Assembly (NCBI GenBank): GCA_017642625.1 | Contig: JAGCOQ010000058.1 | Coordinates: 1 to 21,592, forward strand | Reading direction: 5' to 3' | DNA from: Alphaproteobacteria bacterium | GTDB taxonomy: Bacteria > Pseudomonadota > Alphaproteobacteria > Rs-D84 | Length of the DNA stretch: 21,592 bases | In this document: one piece after another, positions 7,067-13,673 of the stretch | Layout of the letters: each line of letters begins with the position of its first letter | How positions within the stretch are numbered: the first letter of the stretch is position 1 | Position numbers and translations under genes: made by a program | The notes under the pieces: model-generated | What the model saw: the letters and a program-made list of their open reading frames with translations, nothing else | The model's database searches: none | Told to the model about the DNA's origin: nothing

Positions 7067-9343
7067 ATGCCACGCGAGAGAGAAAACACTTCAAGAAAAA
7101 TCAAAGCGGTTGATTACAAGATTAACGGCAATCGCATCCGTGCGTATTATGATTCTGCACACGAATTGATTTTCGTGTTGGATGAAACTATCAACGCAGA
7201 TAAACCAAATGTTTTGTTGGTGATTGATTCTTTTGATGAACGCAAGTGGGATGATGTTTTGGCGAATGATTACGGCATTGATTTGGAAACTGTGCGCCCA
7301 AAGAAAGATAACAAGTATCAAAAACTGGATATTGAATACGGTGGATTGGATGTTTATTCGGAATTGTTCCAAGCATACGAATCGGACGAAGATTTGGATG
7401 ACGCGTTGGACAATCTGAAACGTTTTCGTATTATGGCGGTTCGTCGTTCTGCCAAGGAACGTTTGGCGGCGGCGGAAGATACAGCGAACAAAGCGCGTGA
7501 AACAATTGAACGCACCGACGACGCTATTTCTGAACTGCGTGCGCGTCTAAAGGAATTGAAGTCTAAATTGGCGGAACAAAAGCGCAATATTGGACGCGAA
7601 CCAACAAAAACATCTGCAGCAAAGATATTAAAGACCGAAGCGCAAATTGATGCCACCAACGAAAAATTGGCGCGCGCCAAGAAACGCTTGGCAAACGCCC
7701 AACGCAGATTGGCGGCGGCGGAAGATGATGCCGAGATTGCACGTGCAATTTTGGCGCGTCATGCGGATGTAAAACCTGTGCGTCATACCAAGGTGGTTCC
7801 TGCGACAAAAAGAAAGGCACCTGTGATTCAAGAAGAAGTCGAAGAAGTGGAAGAAGTCGAGGAAGAACCAGAAGAAGAACCCGAAGAAGAAAACTTTGAC
7901 GACGAAGAAACCGACACAGACACAAGCGATCTTTATTCAGAAGATTATTCTGAATCAGACAATTATGAAACAAAGGCGGAAGAAGTGGCAGACGAAGAAG
8001 AAGTAAAACCATTGTTCGAAACAGATCCAGAAGTTTTGGACGATAATCTTGCATTCAAGCCAATTGATTTTGGTGCAGCTGACGACGAAGACGACGTAAT
8101 ACATCATGATGTGCCAGAGGTTGCCCCCGCCCCACTGTCATTTGCCCCACCGGCGGATTCCAATGAAACGCAGTATGAAACAACCACCACCACTACGACT
8201 GAACAAACGGTGGAAGAAACAAAACCTGCACCAATGTTGGATAGTTTGACCCCGGTGGAACAAAGCGCAACGACCACAGAACAAACAACTACGACGGAAC
8301 AGACGACAACAACCGAACAACTTGATGTCACACCGACTGTTGAACCGACCACATTCGAAGTTGAAACGACTGTGACCGAACAGGAACCAGTTGCAGATGC
8401 AAAACCGACAACGGTTGTGGAAATCGAACCGATTGCACCTGTGGCGCCGGCTGCATCAATGCGCCCTGTTTCGCCGATAAGTGAACACACTGTTGTTGAA
8501 ACCGAAGTGCACTATGCCAAGAAACCGACATTCTTGTATTATTTAATGTTGATTGTGTTGATTGCACTGTCGATATTCACATTGTGGTTGTATCAGCGTA
8601 AAAATGGTGCTGTGGTGCCTGATTTAAGTGCGCCGACCGTTGCATCAGAGACAACGACGACAACAACCGAACAAGACATAGAGGAAATAAATATTCCAAG
8701 TCCATATATAATAGAAGAAGACACTTCTGTCGCAACAAGTTCTGTGACCGAAACAGAACAAGCAGAAGAAGTAAAGGAACCAGAGCCGGTTGAAATAGCC
8801 GTCGCTGAACCAGAGCCGACACCAGTTGTGGAAACACCAACGGTCGAAGCCGAAGCGGAACCTGTTGCGGTGGTGGAAACCCCACTTGTTCCCTTCAGAA
8901 GCGTTGCAACATATGAACCAGAGGTAAGACCAATTCCAACCGAAGAAGAAATATTGGCGCGTAAACCGGGGTATAATGTTTCACAACAAGAAAAAATGTT
9001 TGTAGCAGAACCGGAAATTGAACCAGAACCCATAATGGTGGAACCGGAACCTGTGCGCCATGTTGAAACGGTTGTGGATGAATCTTCGTTTAATTCACTC
9101 TATTCTATGGATACAGATGTTCAACCAATGCCGGTTGACGAAGGTTTTGTGCCAGAGGTAGTCACATCTGAATTACAGGAAGTTGTTTACACAACAAACA
9201 ATGAAGAACCAGTGGAAGAAGTGACCTGTGCTGGTGGCGCGCCGGCGGACGAAAATGGATGCTGCCCGGGTGAATTATTCTCTATCACAGAAGACGGTTA
9301 TATGTGCTGTGCGGGTGATGAATGTTTCCCACCGTTGTTCTGA
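7067..9343 (+). CDS. One-pass membrane protein with coiled coil and Cys-rich tail, 758 aa
   Basis: Not recognised as a named family. Residues 1-120 form a basic-to-acidic N-terminal domain (SRKIKAVDYKINGNRIRAYY). Residues 125-230 are coiled coil (ERLAAAEDTANKARETIERT and so on). Residues 252-345 are extremely acidic, with Glu runs. Residues 371-420 carry Thr-rich repeats of the form TTTTEQ. A single membrane helix lies at 488-509 (LYYLMLIVLIALSIFTLWLY), flanked by KK and RK. A second disordered region rich in EPEPV follows, ending in a Cys cluster (C721, C732, C733, C747, C748, C753; motifs NGCCPGE and MCCAGDEC). The cysteines favour a periplasmic C-terminus with a cytoplasmic coiled coil, as in an envelope scaffold. 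AGGA precedes the start, 21 bp after gcrA. Confidence 0.8.
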   Translation: MPRERENTSRKIKAVDYKINGNRIRAYYDSAHELIFVLDETINADKPNVLLVIDSFDERKWDDVLANDYGIDLETVRPKKDNKYQKLDIEYGGLDVYSELFQAYESDEDLDDALDNLKRFRIMAVRRSAKERLAAAEDTANKARETIERTDDAISELRARLKELKSKLAEQKRNIGREPTKTSAAKILKTEAQIDATNEKLARAKKRLANAQRRLAAAEDDAEIARAILARHADVKPVRHTKVVPATKRKAPVIQEEVEEVEEVEEEPEEEPEEENFDDEETDTDTSDLYSEDYSESDNYETKAEEVADEEEVKPLFETDPEVLDDNLAFKPIDFGAADDEDDVIHHDVPEVAPAPLSFAPPADSNETQYETTTTTTTEQTVEETKPAPMLDSLTPVEQSATTTEQTTTTEQTTTTEQLDVTPTVEPTTFEVETTVTEQEPVADAKPTTVVEIEPIAPVAPAASMRPVSPISEHTVVETEVHYAKKPTFLYYLMLIVLIALSIFTLWLYQRKNGAVVPDLSAPTVASETTTTTTEQDIEEINIPSPYIIEEDTSVATSSVTETEQAEEVKEPEPVEIAVAEPEPTPVVETPTVEAEAEPVAVVETPLVPFRSVATYEPEVRPIPTEEEILARKPGYNVSQQEKMFVAEPEIEPEPIMVEPEPVRHVETVVDESSFNSLYSMDTDVQPMPVDEGFVPEVVTSELQEVVYTTNNEEPVEEVTCAGGAPADENGCCPGELFSITEDGYMCCAGDECFPPLF

Positions 9344-9359
9344 TGGTAAACGGATAAAT

Positions 9360-9386
9360 AAAAAACCGCCGACATGACGGTTTTTT
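9360..9386. terminator. Bidirectional terminator between the 758-aa gene and acpS
   Basis: AAAAAACCG (9360-9368) pairs with CGGTTTTTT (9378-9386) around a 9-nt loop. T runs follow the stem in both directions, so it serves the convergent genes on both strands. Confidence 0.8.
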
Positions 9387-9402
9387 AATGCGATATTACG
9401 AA

Positions 9403-9786
9403 TTATTTTTCGTCGCGTTCAATTACGACAATCGCGGCGGAATAATCGTCTTGATCCGTAATAGACAAATGGATGCGTGCAGCTGCACCCGCAAGTTCTT
9501 TTACCTTTGCCTTGGCACCACCAGCAATCAGCAATTCAGGACAACCGGCGTCATTGTGCACAACCGAAACATCAGAAAAGGCAATGTCGTCGCCGAATCC
9601 GGTCCCCAGTGCCTTTAAACACGCTTCGCGTGCCGCCCAGAAATTCGCCAAATGTTTTTCCGCATTTGCGTTGTCATTATCGGCGTATTCCAGTTCCTTT
9701 TTTGTAAATATGCGTTGCTTTTTAAATGCAGACCAATCAAGAAAACGACCGCATTCCACCAAATCAATTCCAATACCAACAATCAT
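9403..9786 (-). CDS. acpS: Holo-[acyl-carrier-protein] synthase, 127 aa
   Basis: Transfers the 4'-phosphopantetheine group of coenzyme A to a serine of acyl carrier protein, activating it for fatty acid synthesis; cytoplasmic. The start at 9786 (MIVGIGIDLVE) was chosen because the family begins there and AAGGAAGGAAA precedes it; an upstream in-frame start adds 15 unrelated residues. The magnesium-binding residues are visible: Asp8 in GIDLVE and Glu54 in FWAAREACLKALGTG. HLSITD at 106-111 is the family's C-terminal motif. Length is the normal 120-130 residues. It is monocistronic, with its own promoter-like elements (9821-9850) and a shared terminator. Here it is not beside lepB, rnc or era, a common arrangement elsewhere. 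Confidence 0.93.
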   Translation of the reverse strand: MIVGIGIDLVECGRFLDWSAFKKQRIFTKKELEYADNDNANAEKHLANFWAAREACLKALGTGFGDDIAFSDVSVVHNDAGCPELLIAGGAKAKVKELAGAAARIHLSITDQDDYSAAIVVIERDEK

Positions 9787-9820
9787 AGTATTTCCTTCCT
9801 TGGTTTTTTCATCTATGCGA

Positions 9821-9850
9821 ATACTAGTCATTTTTTTCCGATTCGTGCAA
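9821..9850 (-). promoter_or_regulatory. Candidate acpS promoter with GANTC in the spacer
   Basis: On the minus strand: -35 TTGCAC (9850-9845), an 18-bp spacer, -10 TAGTAT (9826-9821), giving a start near 9814 and a leader of about 28 nt. The first five spacer bases are GAATC (9844-9840), a possible GcrA/CcrM site. Confidence 0.45.
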
Positions 9851-9880
9851 GCATAAAATTATGGTATAAAAAAAGGCAAT

Positions 9881-9906
9881 AAAAACACCGACTTGGTGTC
9901 GGTGTT
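9881..9906 (-). terminator. Terminator of the 37-aa Cys protein gene
   Basis: ACACCGAC (9885-9892) pairs with GTCGGTGT (9898-9905), extended by A9884-T9906, around a 5-nt loop. On the minus strand it is followed by a T tract (9885-9881). It lies 7 bp after the stop codon of the small gene. Confidence 0.75.
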
Positions 9907-9913
9907 CGGTGTT

Positions 9914-10027
9914 TTATCGGTCGCATTTTTCAGGTTTTTCTGGATGCTTTTTTTCATGGTCTTGTCCCATGACCAAACTGGTACATCCTTTGCATTTACA
10001 ATTTTTTCCACGTTCTGTTTTTGACAT
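9914..10027 (-). CDS. Small Cys-rich protein, 37 aa
   Basis: Not recognised. The open frame is short but complete: start at 10027, strong ribosome-binding site AAAGAAAGGAGAAATCT directly upstream, and TAA at 9916-9914 followed by an intrinsic terminator. The product is hydrophilic and basic: MSKTERGKNCKCKGC, then TSLVMGQDHEKKHPEK and a last Cys at residue 35. Cysteines 10, 12 and 15 form CxCxxC and, with Cys35 and His24/His28, could bind a metal such as zinc or copper. There is no signal peptide, so it is cytoplasmic. It has a well-formed promoter with a perfect palindrome over the predicted start of transcription, suggesting specific repression. A metallothionein-like or zinc-ribbon role is a guess. 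Confidence 0.7.
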   Translation of the reverse strand: MSKTERGKNCKCKGCTSLVMGQDHEKKHPEKPEKCDR

Positions 10028-10058
10028 AGATTTCTCCTTTCTTGATTTTGTTTTGGTT

Positions 10059-10070
10059 TTGTCCGGACAA
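10059..10070. promoter_or_regulatory. Perfect 12-bp palindrome at the small-gene transcription start
   Basis: TTGTCCGGACAA is a perfect inverted repeat lying just downstream of the -10 element, covering the predicted start of transcription near 10068 (minus strand). This is a typical operator position for a dimeric repressor. No repressor gene is adjacent. Confidence 0.5.
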
Positions 10071-10074
10071 GTCT

Positions 10075-10103
10075 ATTTTACATTACCGCCCCACCCCATA
10101 CAA
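10075..10103 (-). promoter_or_regulatory. Promoter of the 37-aa Cys protein gene
   Basis: On the minus strand: -35 TTGTAT (10103-10098), 17-bp spacer, -10 TAAAAT (10080-10075). Transcription would start near 10068, leaving a 40-nt leader with a strong ribosome-binding site. Confidence 0.6.
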
Positions 10104-10128
10104 TATGCATAAATGCCTTAAAAAATAT

Positions 10129-10157
10129 TTGTAATTCAGGATTCTGTGGTTTAGTAT
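10129..10157 (+). promoter_or_regulatory. Promoter of tRNA-Pro with GANTC in the spacer
   Basis: -35 TTGTAA (10129-10134), 17-bp spacer, -10 TAGTAT (10152-10157); the start would fall about 5 nt before the tRNA. The spacer contains GATTC (10140-10144), a possible CcrM methylation site in the position used by GcrA-dependent promoters. Confidence 0.55.
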
Positions 10158-10168
10158 ATTTCGCATGT

Positions 10169-10245
10169 CGGGGTGTAGCTCAGCCTGGTAGAGTACTTGC
10201 ATGGGGTGCAAGGGGTCGCAGGTTCGATTCCTGTCACCCCGACCA
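10169..10245 (+). tRNA. tRNA-Pro (anticodon GGG)
   Basis: Acceptor CGGGGTG (10169-10175) pairs with CACCCCG (10235-10241), followed by A10242 and an encoded CCA (10243-10245). The anticodon stem CTTGC/GCAAG encloses ATGGGGT, giving anticodon GGG at 10203-10205, which reads CCC/CCU. The T arm has GGTTCGATTCC. It has its own promoter and terminator. Confidence 0.95.
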
Positions 10246-10253
10246 CAAAAATT

Positions 10254-10282
10254 AAACCGCCCAAATGGGCGGTTTGTTTTTT
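10254..10282. terminator. Terminator after tRNA-Pro, also facing the His-rich gene
   Basis: AAACCGCCC (10254-10262) pairs with GGGCGGTTT (10267-10275) around AAAT, with GTTTTTT after it on the plus strand. On the minus strand AATTTTTG follows the stem, so it can also end the His-rich gene, whose stop is at 10309. Confidence 0.8.
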
Positions 10283-10308
10283 CAGGGAGTTCTAGTTTAT
10301 AGCTTTCT

Positions 10309-10632
10309 TTAGAACGCAGTTGCCAATATAGCAAAAGCGATCAGCGCATCACCAAAATCCAGATGGGAACTGTGATGGTGATGATGGTGCACCGGCGGCG
10401 GTGGTGCATATACATGTGCGACCTGGACACGTGGGCCCCCATGGTGATGCGACGAACGATGTGCCGAACCATGATTACTGATATGTGGTGCCGATTTGTG
10501 TGGCGCCTTGTTCACAACTTGAACAGTATGATTGTTGTTGTGTGGTTTTGATGGTTGATGAGATGCAGGCTTTGCCATAGCACCGGTTGAGATAAATGCC
10601 GCACAGGCAACGGCGATTAAAGTTTTTTTCAT
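10309..10632 (-). CDS. Exported His-rich protein, 107 aa
   Basis: Not a named family. A classical signal peptide (MKKTLIAVACAAFISTGAMA, 1-20) leads a mature part dominated by His, Pro, Ser and Ala: HRSSHHHGG, then APPPPVHHHHHHSSH. The last residues (FGDALIAFAILATAF) are hydrophobic and might sit in the membrane or pack against it. The His clusters make binding of nickel, zinc, cobalt or copper in the periplasm plausible; this is inference from composition. AAAGGAGTAACAC gives a strong ribosome-binding site. It is transcribed divergently from the CorA gene, which also handles divalent cations, so a shared metal theme is possible. It ends before the terminator it shares with tRNA-Pro. Confidence 0.78.
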   Translation of the reverse strand: MKKTLIAVACAAFISTGAMAKPASHQPSKPHNNNHTVQVVNKAPHKSAPHISNHGSAHRSSHHHGGPRVQVAHVYAPPPPVHHHHHHSSHLDFGDALIAFAILATAF

Positions 10633-10657
10633 GTGTTACTCCTTTGTCTGTAATTAC

Positions 10658-10686
10658 ATTATTTCAGATTTAAAATAATTATGCAA
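10658..10686 (-). promoter_or_regulatory. Promoter of the His-rich protein gene
   Basis: On the minus strand: -35 TTGCAT (10686-10681), 17-bp spacer, -10 AATAAT (10663-10658), giving a start near 10651 and a leader of about 18 nt. The surrounding intergenic region is very AT-rich. Confidence 0.55.
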
Positions 10687-10745
10687 GAAAATAATTAAAT
10701 CTTTTAATAAATATTTTTTTATCCCTGCTCTATGCCCGAAATTGT

Positions 10746-10774
10746 TTGATTTTTCAATTTATGTTAGTTAAAAT
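10746..10774 (+). promoter_or_regulatory. Promoter of the CorA gene
   Basis: -35 TTGATT (10746-10751), 17-bp spacer, -10 TAAAAT (10769-10774). The start would be near 10781, leaving about 42 nt of leader, too short for a known magnesium riboswitch. Confidence 0.5.
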
Positions 10775-10822
10775 CGTGGGCGTTTAAAAGTAATTTTTTT
10801 CTTTAAATATGGGGGAATGGCT

Positions 10823-11707
10823 ATGTTTGATACAGAAAAATTAAAAACATTCTCTTGGGTGAACGTTGGGAACCCAGATCACGAAGATTTCGAAAAACTG
10901 CAGAAAGAATACAAGATTGACGAAGATACTATTACCGATATTTTGGATCCGGACGAGCAACCCCGATTCGAAATAGAAGATGATTACAAAGTTATAATCG
11001 TGCGTTTCCCCATCGTAAATCGCGAAATAGAAACGACATGGCATACTGAACCGCTGTCCATTATTTATTCGCGCGACAATGTTATTACGGTGTGCCGTAA
11101 GCGTTGCGATTTGCTGGACAAGATAAAGAAAGATGAAAAAGCCACGCGCGAAGAGTTTATTTTGAACATTATATATTATATTGCCGAATCGTATTTGCGC
11201 AGTTTAAAGGAATTAAACAAGCGTGTATTGCGGGCGAAAAACGCCCTGTCCCAGCGCATAAGAAAGCGCGAGTTGCTGTCGCTGTTGGATGTGGAAAACA
11301 GTTATACACTGTATCTGGCGGGGATTAAGGGTAATATTTCGGTTATGGATAAACTGGACAAGTTGCGCGGGTTCGTTAAAACCGACGAAGCCGAAGAACT
11401 GGCCGAGGATGCACGTATCGAATTAGCCCAGGCGACCGAGGTTGTGACGTCGTACAGTAAAATGTTAAAGGCGATAAAGGAAACGTTTGAAAGCGTAATT
11501 AATATGGATTCCAACACTTACATTAATCGTTTGACCATGTGGAACATTATTCTGATTGCACCGACGATTGTGGTTGGTTATTACGGTATGAATATGAAAT
11601 TGCCATGGGCGGAAAACGATTGGACCGCGGTGGTGATATTTGCACTTATTGTTGCATTGCTGATTGGGTATGCCGCACTGGGCTTTATCCAGCGCAAAAA
11701 ACGTTAA
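10823..11707 (+). CDS. corA: CorA-family divalent cation transporter, 294 aa
   Basis: Homopentameric inner-membrane channel for magnesium, and often cobalt or nickel. The start at 10823 is preferred over an ATG at 10817 because the ribosome-binding site GGGGGA (10811-10816) touches the earlier ATG but lies about 7 bp from the later one. The cytoplasmic funnel domain occupies roughly residues 1-235, including the long charged helix (IRKRELLSLLDVENSYTLYL). Two membrane helices lie at 238-254 and 268-288. The signature GMN is at 255-257 (YYGMNM), and the basic tail QRKKR is usual. Subgroup members differ in metal preference, which the sequence does not settle. Its stop overlaps the convergent repeat-protein gene. 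Confidence 0.92.
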   Translation: MFDTEKLKTFSWVNVGNPDHEDFEKLQKEYKIDEDTITDILDPDEQPRFEIEDDYKVIIVRFPIVNREIETTWHTEPLSIIYSRDNVITVCRKRCDLLDKIKKDEKATREEFILNIIYYIAESYLRSLKELNKRVLRAKNALSQRIRKRELLSLLDVENSYTLYLAGIKGNISVMDKLDKLRGFVKTDEAEELAEDARIELAQATEVVTSYSKMLKAIKETFESVINMDSNTYINRLTMWNIILIAPTIVVGYYGMNMKLPWAENDWTAVVIFALIVALLIGYAALGFIQRKKR

Positions 11708-13668
11708 CGGGTTGTTTGTTTCGCTTTTATAATCGCAACGAAATCGGGCATTGTTTCAATAATACCGTCGGGCATGGTTGCCATTTTCTGCATTTCACAT
11801 ACGGTATGTGGATTTTCGGTTCCATCACAGAATGCACACTTAGATGCATCCATTTCCTGCAATGCTGGACATTTTTTGATGGCAAATCCCACTAAATCGC
11901 GTTGTCCCAGTAACTTTACAAAATCCGCGCGGTGATCATGGCGCATCTGTAACAGATATAAAAATGTCGGACATACTGACTTTGCTGATTCGTCACGAAC
12001 CTTTTCTTTTTCGCGTTTTGCGCGCTGTTGCGCCGCGATTTCTTCGCGGTGTTGTTCGTAATATGCTTTGTTCTTTGCTTGGTATTCTGCTTTCTTCGCC
12101 TGATAGCATTTCTTTTTACGCGCACTTACTGCTTCGGCATTTTTTTCGCGATATTCGGCTTCGTATGCCAAGACTTCGTCGTGATGTTCTTGGCGATATT
12201 GTTGTTGATATGCGGCAATTTGTTCCGCATGTTCAGATGCATATTGGCGTACCCGTTTTTTGCGTTTTATCAATTTCACTTTTTCCATAATTGCCGACGG
12301 TGCGTCATCTGGCAACTTGACCATATTATACATTGCGCAATTCGTGGCGGCATCATGGGCATTCGTACAGAAAGCGCATTTTGTCGGGTCCATTTCTTGT
12401 AATGCTGGACATTTTTTGATGGCAAATCCCACTAAATCGCGTTGCCCCAGTAATTTTACAAAATCAGCGTGATGATCGTGGCGCATCTGTAACAGATATA
12501 AAAATGTTGGACATACTGACTTTGCCGATTTGTCACGTTGTTTCTTTGCCTGAATTCGTGCACGCTGTTGTTCCTTGATTTTTTCTCGGTGTTGCTGTTT
12601 ATATTGGCGATAATATTCCGACAAAGTTTCGGAATGTTCTTCGCGGTATTTGGCATGTTGCGCGGATATTTTTTCGCGATGTTGTTTATAGTATTCGTGA
12701 TGACGCGCGGATATCTCTTCGCGATTTTGGGTATAGTGTTCGTGTTGATAGGCCAGCACAGTGTCACGATGTTTTTTGTAATGCTTCTTTTTTCGTTCGG
12801 CTATGATTTCAGGATTTTGTTCACGATATTCGCGTTGCTGGGCCAATATTTTTTCTCGATTTTTTTGGTATCTTTTACGTCTTTTTTCAGATATGGCGTC
12901 TTTGTTTCGTTCGTAATATTCGCGTTGTTGAGCCAAAATTGCTGCACGATTTTGTCTGTAATATTCGCGGTTACGTGCCAATATCGCATCACGATATCGC
13001 AGAAAATACTTGCGGTGTTGTGCGACAATAGCTTCGCGATTTTGTCTGTAATATTCAATGCGTTGTGCTCTTAATGCTTCGCGATTTCTAGCATACCATT
13101 CGCGTCGTTGTGTAGCAATTGCTGCACGATTTTGTTCATAGTATTTGTGTCTGTACGCCAAAACCGTTTCGCGATTTTGTTCATAGTAGTTTTGTTGACG
13201 TGCCAATATTTCATCGCGGTTTCTTTTGTAATATCTGCGGTCTTTAGCTTTCTTGCGTTCTTGTCTGGCGGATTTATGTTCTTGTAAAATTTCTTGTATT
13301 ATTTCATAGATTATTTCGGGGGCTGATTCCACGATTCGCCCGCCGGCATTTTGTGCTTCCGCATTCATCCGTTGCATTTTTTCTGGTGTTATTTCAAATG
13401 GTAACATTAACGGAATAAGTGTAACCAGTGGATCGTCCAGATACGCATAGCCGCATATTAAATCGGTAAAATCTGTTGTAGAGAAAAAGCAGGACAACCC
13501 ATTGTCTTTAATAAAAGATTCGAGTGAATTTGCTGTTGTGGAATCGTAAAGGAACCATTCTGTGAACAATTCAGACAGGGATTCAACACGTTCACTAATA
13601 CTTCCTTTCACTGGATAGCGCACACTCAAACCAGAATAAAAAGATTTCTTGTTTGTGGGTTTTGGCAT
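11704..13668 (-). CDS. 15-residue-repeat protein with two duplicated Cys modules, 654 aa
   Basis: No named family recognised. No signal peptide, so probably cytoplasmic. Residues 1-145 are a non-repeated N-terminal domain. Residues 146-370 are fifteen tandem 15-residue repeats (consensus YYxQNREAILAQRRE), highly charged and surely helical. A Cys module follows (381-444: SVCPTFLYLLQMRHDH, then KKCPALQEMD and KCAFC), with Cys at 386, 420, 431, 434 and 444. Five more repeats (475-549) lead to a second copy of the module with Cys at 566, 600, 611, 614 and 624. The copies are offset by 180 residues, twelve repeat lengths. CxxC plus distant Cys suggests zinc or an iron-sulfur site. It starts 5 bp after the radical SAM gene stop, so the two are probably one operon; it may be its substrate or partner. 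Similar repeats occur near zinc-binding or endonuclease domains in phages, so nucleic acid binding is an alternative. Confidence 0.8.
   Translation of the reverse strand: MPKPTNKKSFYSGLSVRYPVKGSISERVESLSELFTEWFLYDSTTANSLESFIKDNGLSCFFSTTDFTDLICGYAYLDDPLVTLIPLMLPFEITPEKMQRMNAEAQNAGGRIVESAPEIIYEIIQEILQEHKSARQERKKAKDRRYYKRNRDEILARQQNYYEQNRETVLAYRHKYYEQNRAAIATQRREWYARNREALRAQRIEYYRQNREAIVAQHRKYFLRYRDAILARNREYYRQNRAAILAQQREYYERNKDAISEKRRKRYQKNREKILAQQREYREQNPEIIAERKKKHYKKHRDTVLAYQHEHYTQNREEISARHHEYYKQHREKISAQHAKYREEHSETLSEYYRQYKQQHREKIKEQQRARIQAKKQRDKSAKSVCPTFLYLLQMRHDHHADFVKLLGQRDLVGFAIKKCPALQEMDPTKCAFCTNAHDAATNCAMYNMVKLPDDAPSAIMEKVKLIKRKKRVRQYASEHAEQIAAYQQQYRQEHHDEVLAYEAEYREKNAEAVSARKKKCYQAKKAEYQAKNKAYYEQHREEIAAQQRAKREKEKVRDESAKSVCPTFLYLLQMRHDHRADFVKLLGQRDLVGFAIKKCPALQEMDASKCAFCDGTENPHTVCEMQKMATMPDGIIETMPDFVAIIKAKQTTR
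11851..11997 (-). repeat. Cys-module DNA duplication, copy 2
   Basis: This 147-bp stretch matches 12391-12537 with 11 mismatches by eye (about 92.5% identity) at an offset of exactly 540 bp, with no gap. It encodes the second Cys module of the repeat protein. Much higher identity than between neighbouring 45-bp repeats implies recent duplication or gene conversion. Confidence 0.9.
12022..12246 (-). repeat. 45-bp coding repeats, array 2 (5 units)
   Basis: Five units of 15 codons (residues 475-549), e.g. YYEQHREEIAAQQR, lie between the two Cys modules. They are more diverged than array 1; one unit contains an extra Cys (KCYQAKKAEYQ). Confidence 0.75.
12391..12537 (-). repeat. Cys-module DNA duplication, copy 1
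   Basis: Partner of 11851-11997; encodes the first Cys module of the repeat protein. Mismatches are mostly silent or conservative, so the protein core from KSVCPT to ALQEMD is nearly unchanged. Confidence 0.9.
12559..13233 (-). repeat. 45-bp coding repeats, array 1 (15 units)
   Basis: Fifteen uninterrupted units of 15 codons (residues 146-370) without a single indel. Invariant features are a Tyr at position 1 or 2, Asn/His-Arg at 5-6 and Ile/Leu/Val at 9. A period of 15 equals 3.75 residues per turn, which suits a right-handed coiled coil or one long straight helix. Confidence 0.88.
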
Positions 13669-13673
13669 GGTGT

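Noticed and set aside
7563..8054. Minus-strand Leu/Arg-rich frames opposite the 758-aa gene
   Set aside because: Low-complexity shadows of Glu/Lys/Thr-rich codons; no start signals.
10083..10334. Minus-strand 83-residue open frame across tRNA-Pro
   Set aside because: It is antisense to the tRNA; the RNRTCDPLHPMQVLYQAELHP stretch is the familiar spurious product of tRNA-Pro antisense, and no ribosome-binding site precedes it.
10817..10819. Earlier ATG for CorA
   Set aside because: The ribosome-binding site GGGGGA abuts this codon with no spacing, while the ATG at 10823 is properly spaced.
10775..10822. Magnesium riboswitch before corA
   Set aside because: The predicted leader is only about 42 nt and no stable stem is visible.
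12538..13074. Plus-strand 178-residue Phe/Leu-rich frame that looks like a membrane protein
   Set aside because: It is the antisense of the 45-bp repeat array; its repeated hydrophobic pattern follows from Gln/Asn/Lys codons on the coding strand.
12022..13233. CRISPR-like direct repeats
   Set aside because: The 45-bp units are contiguous, diverged and coding, with no unique spacers between identical repeats.
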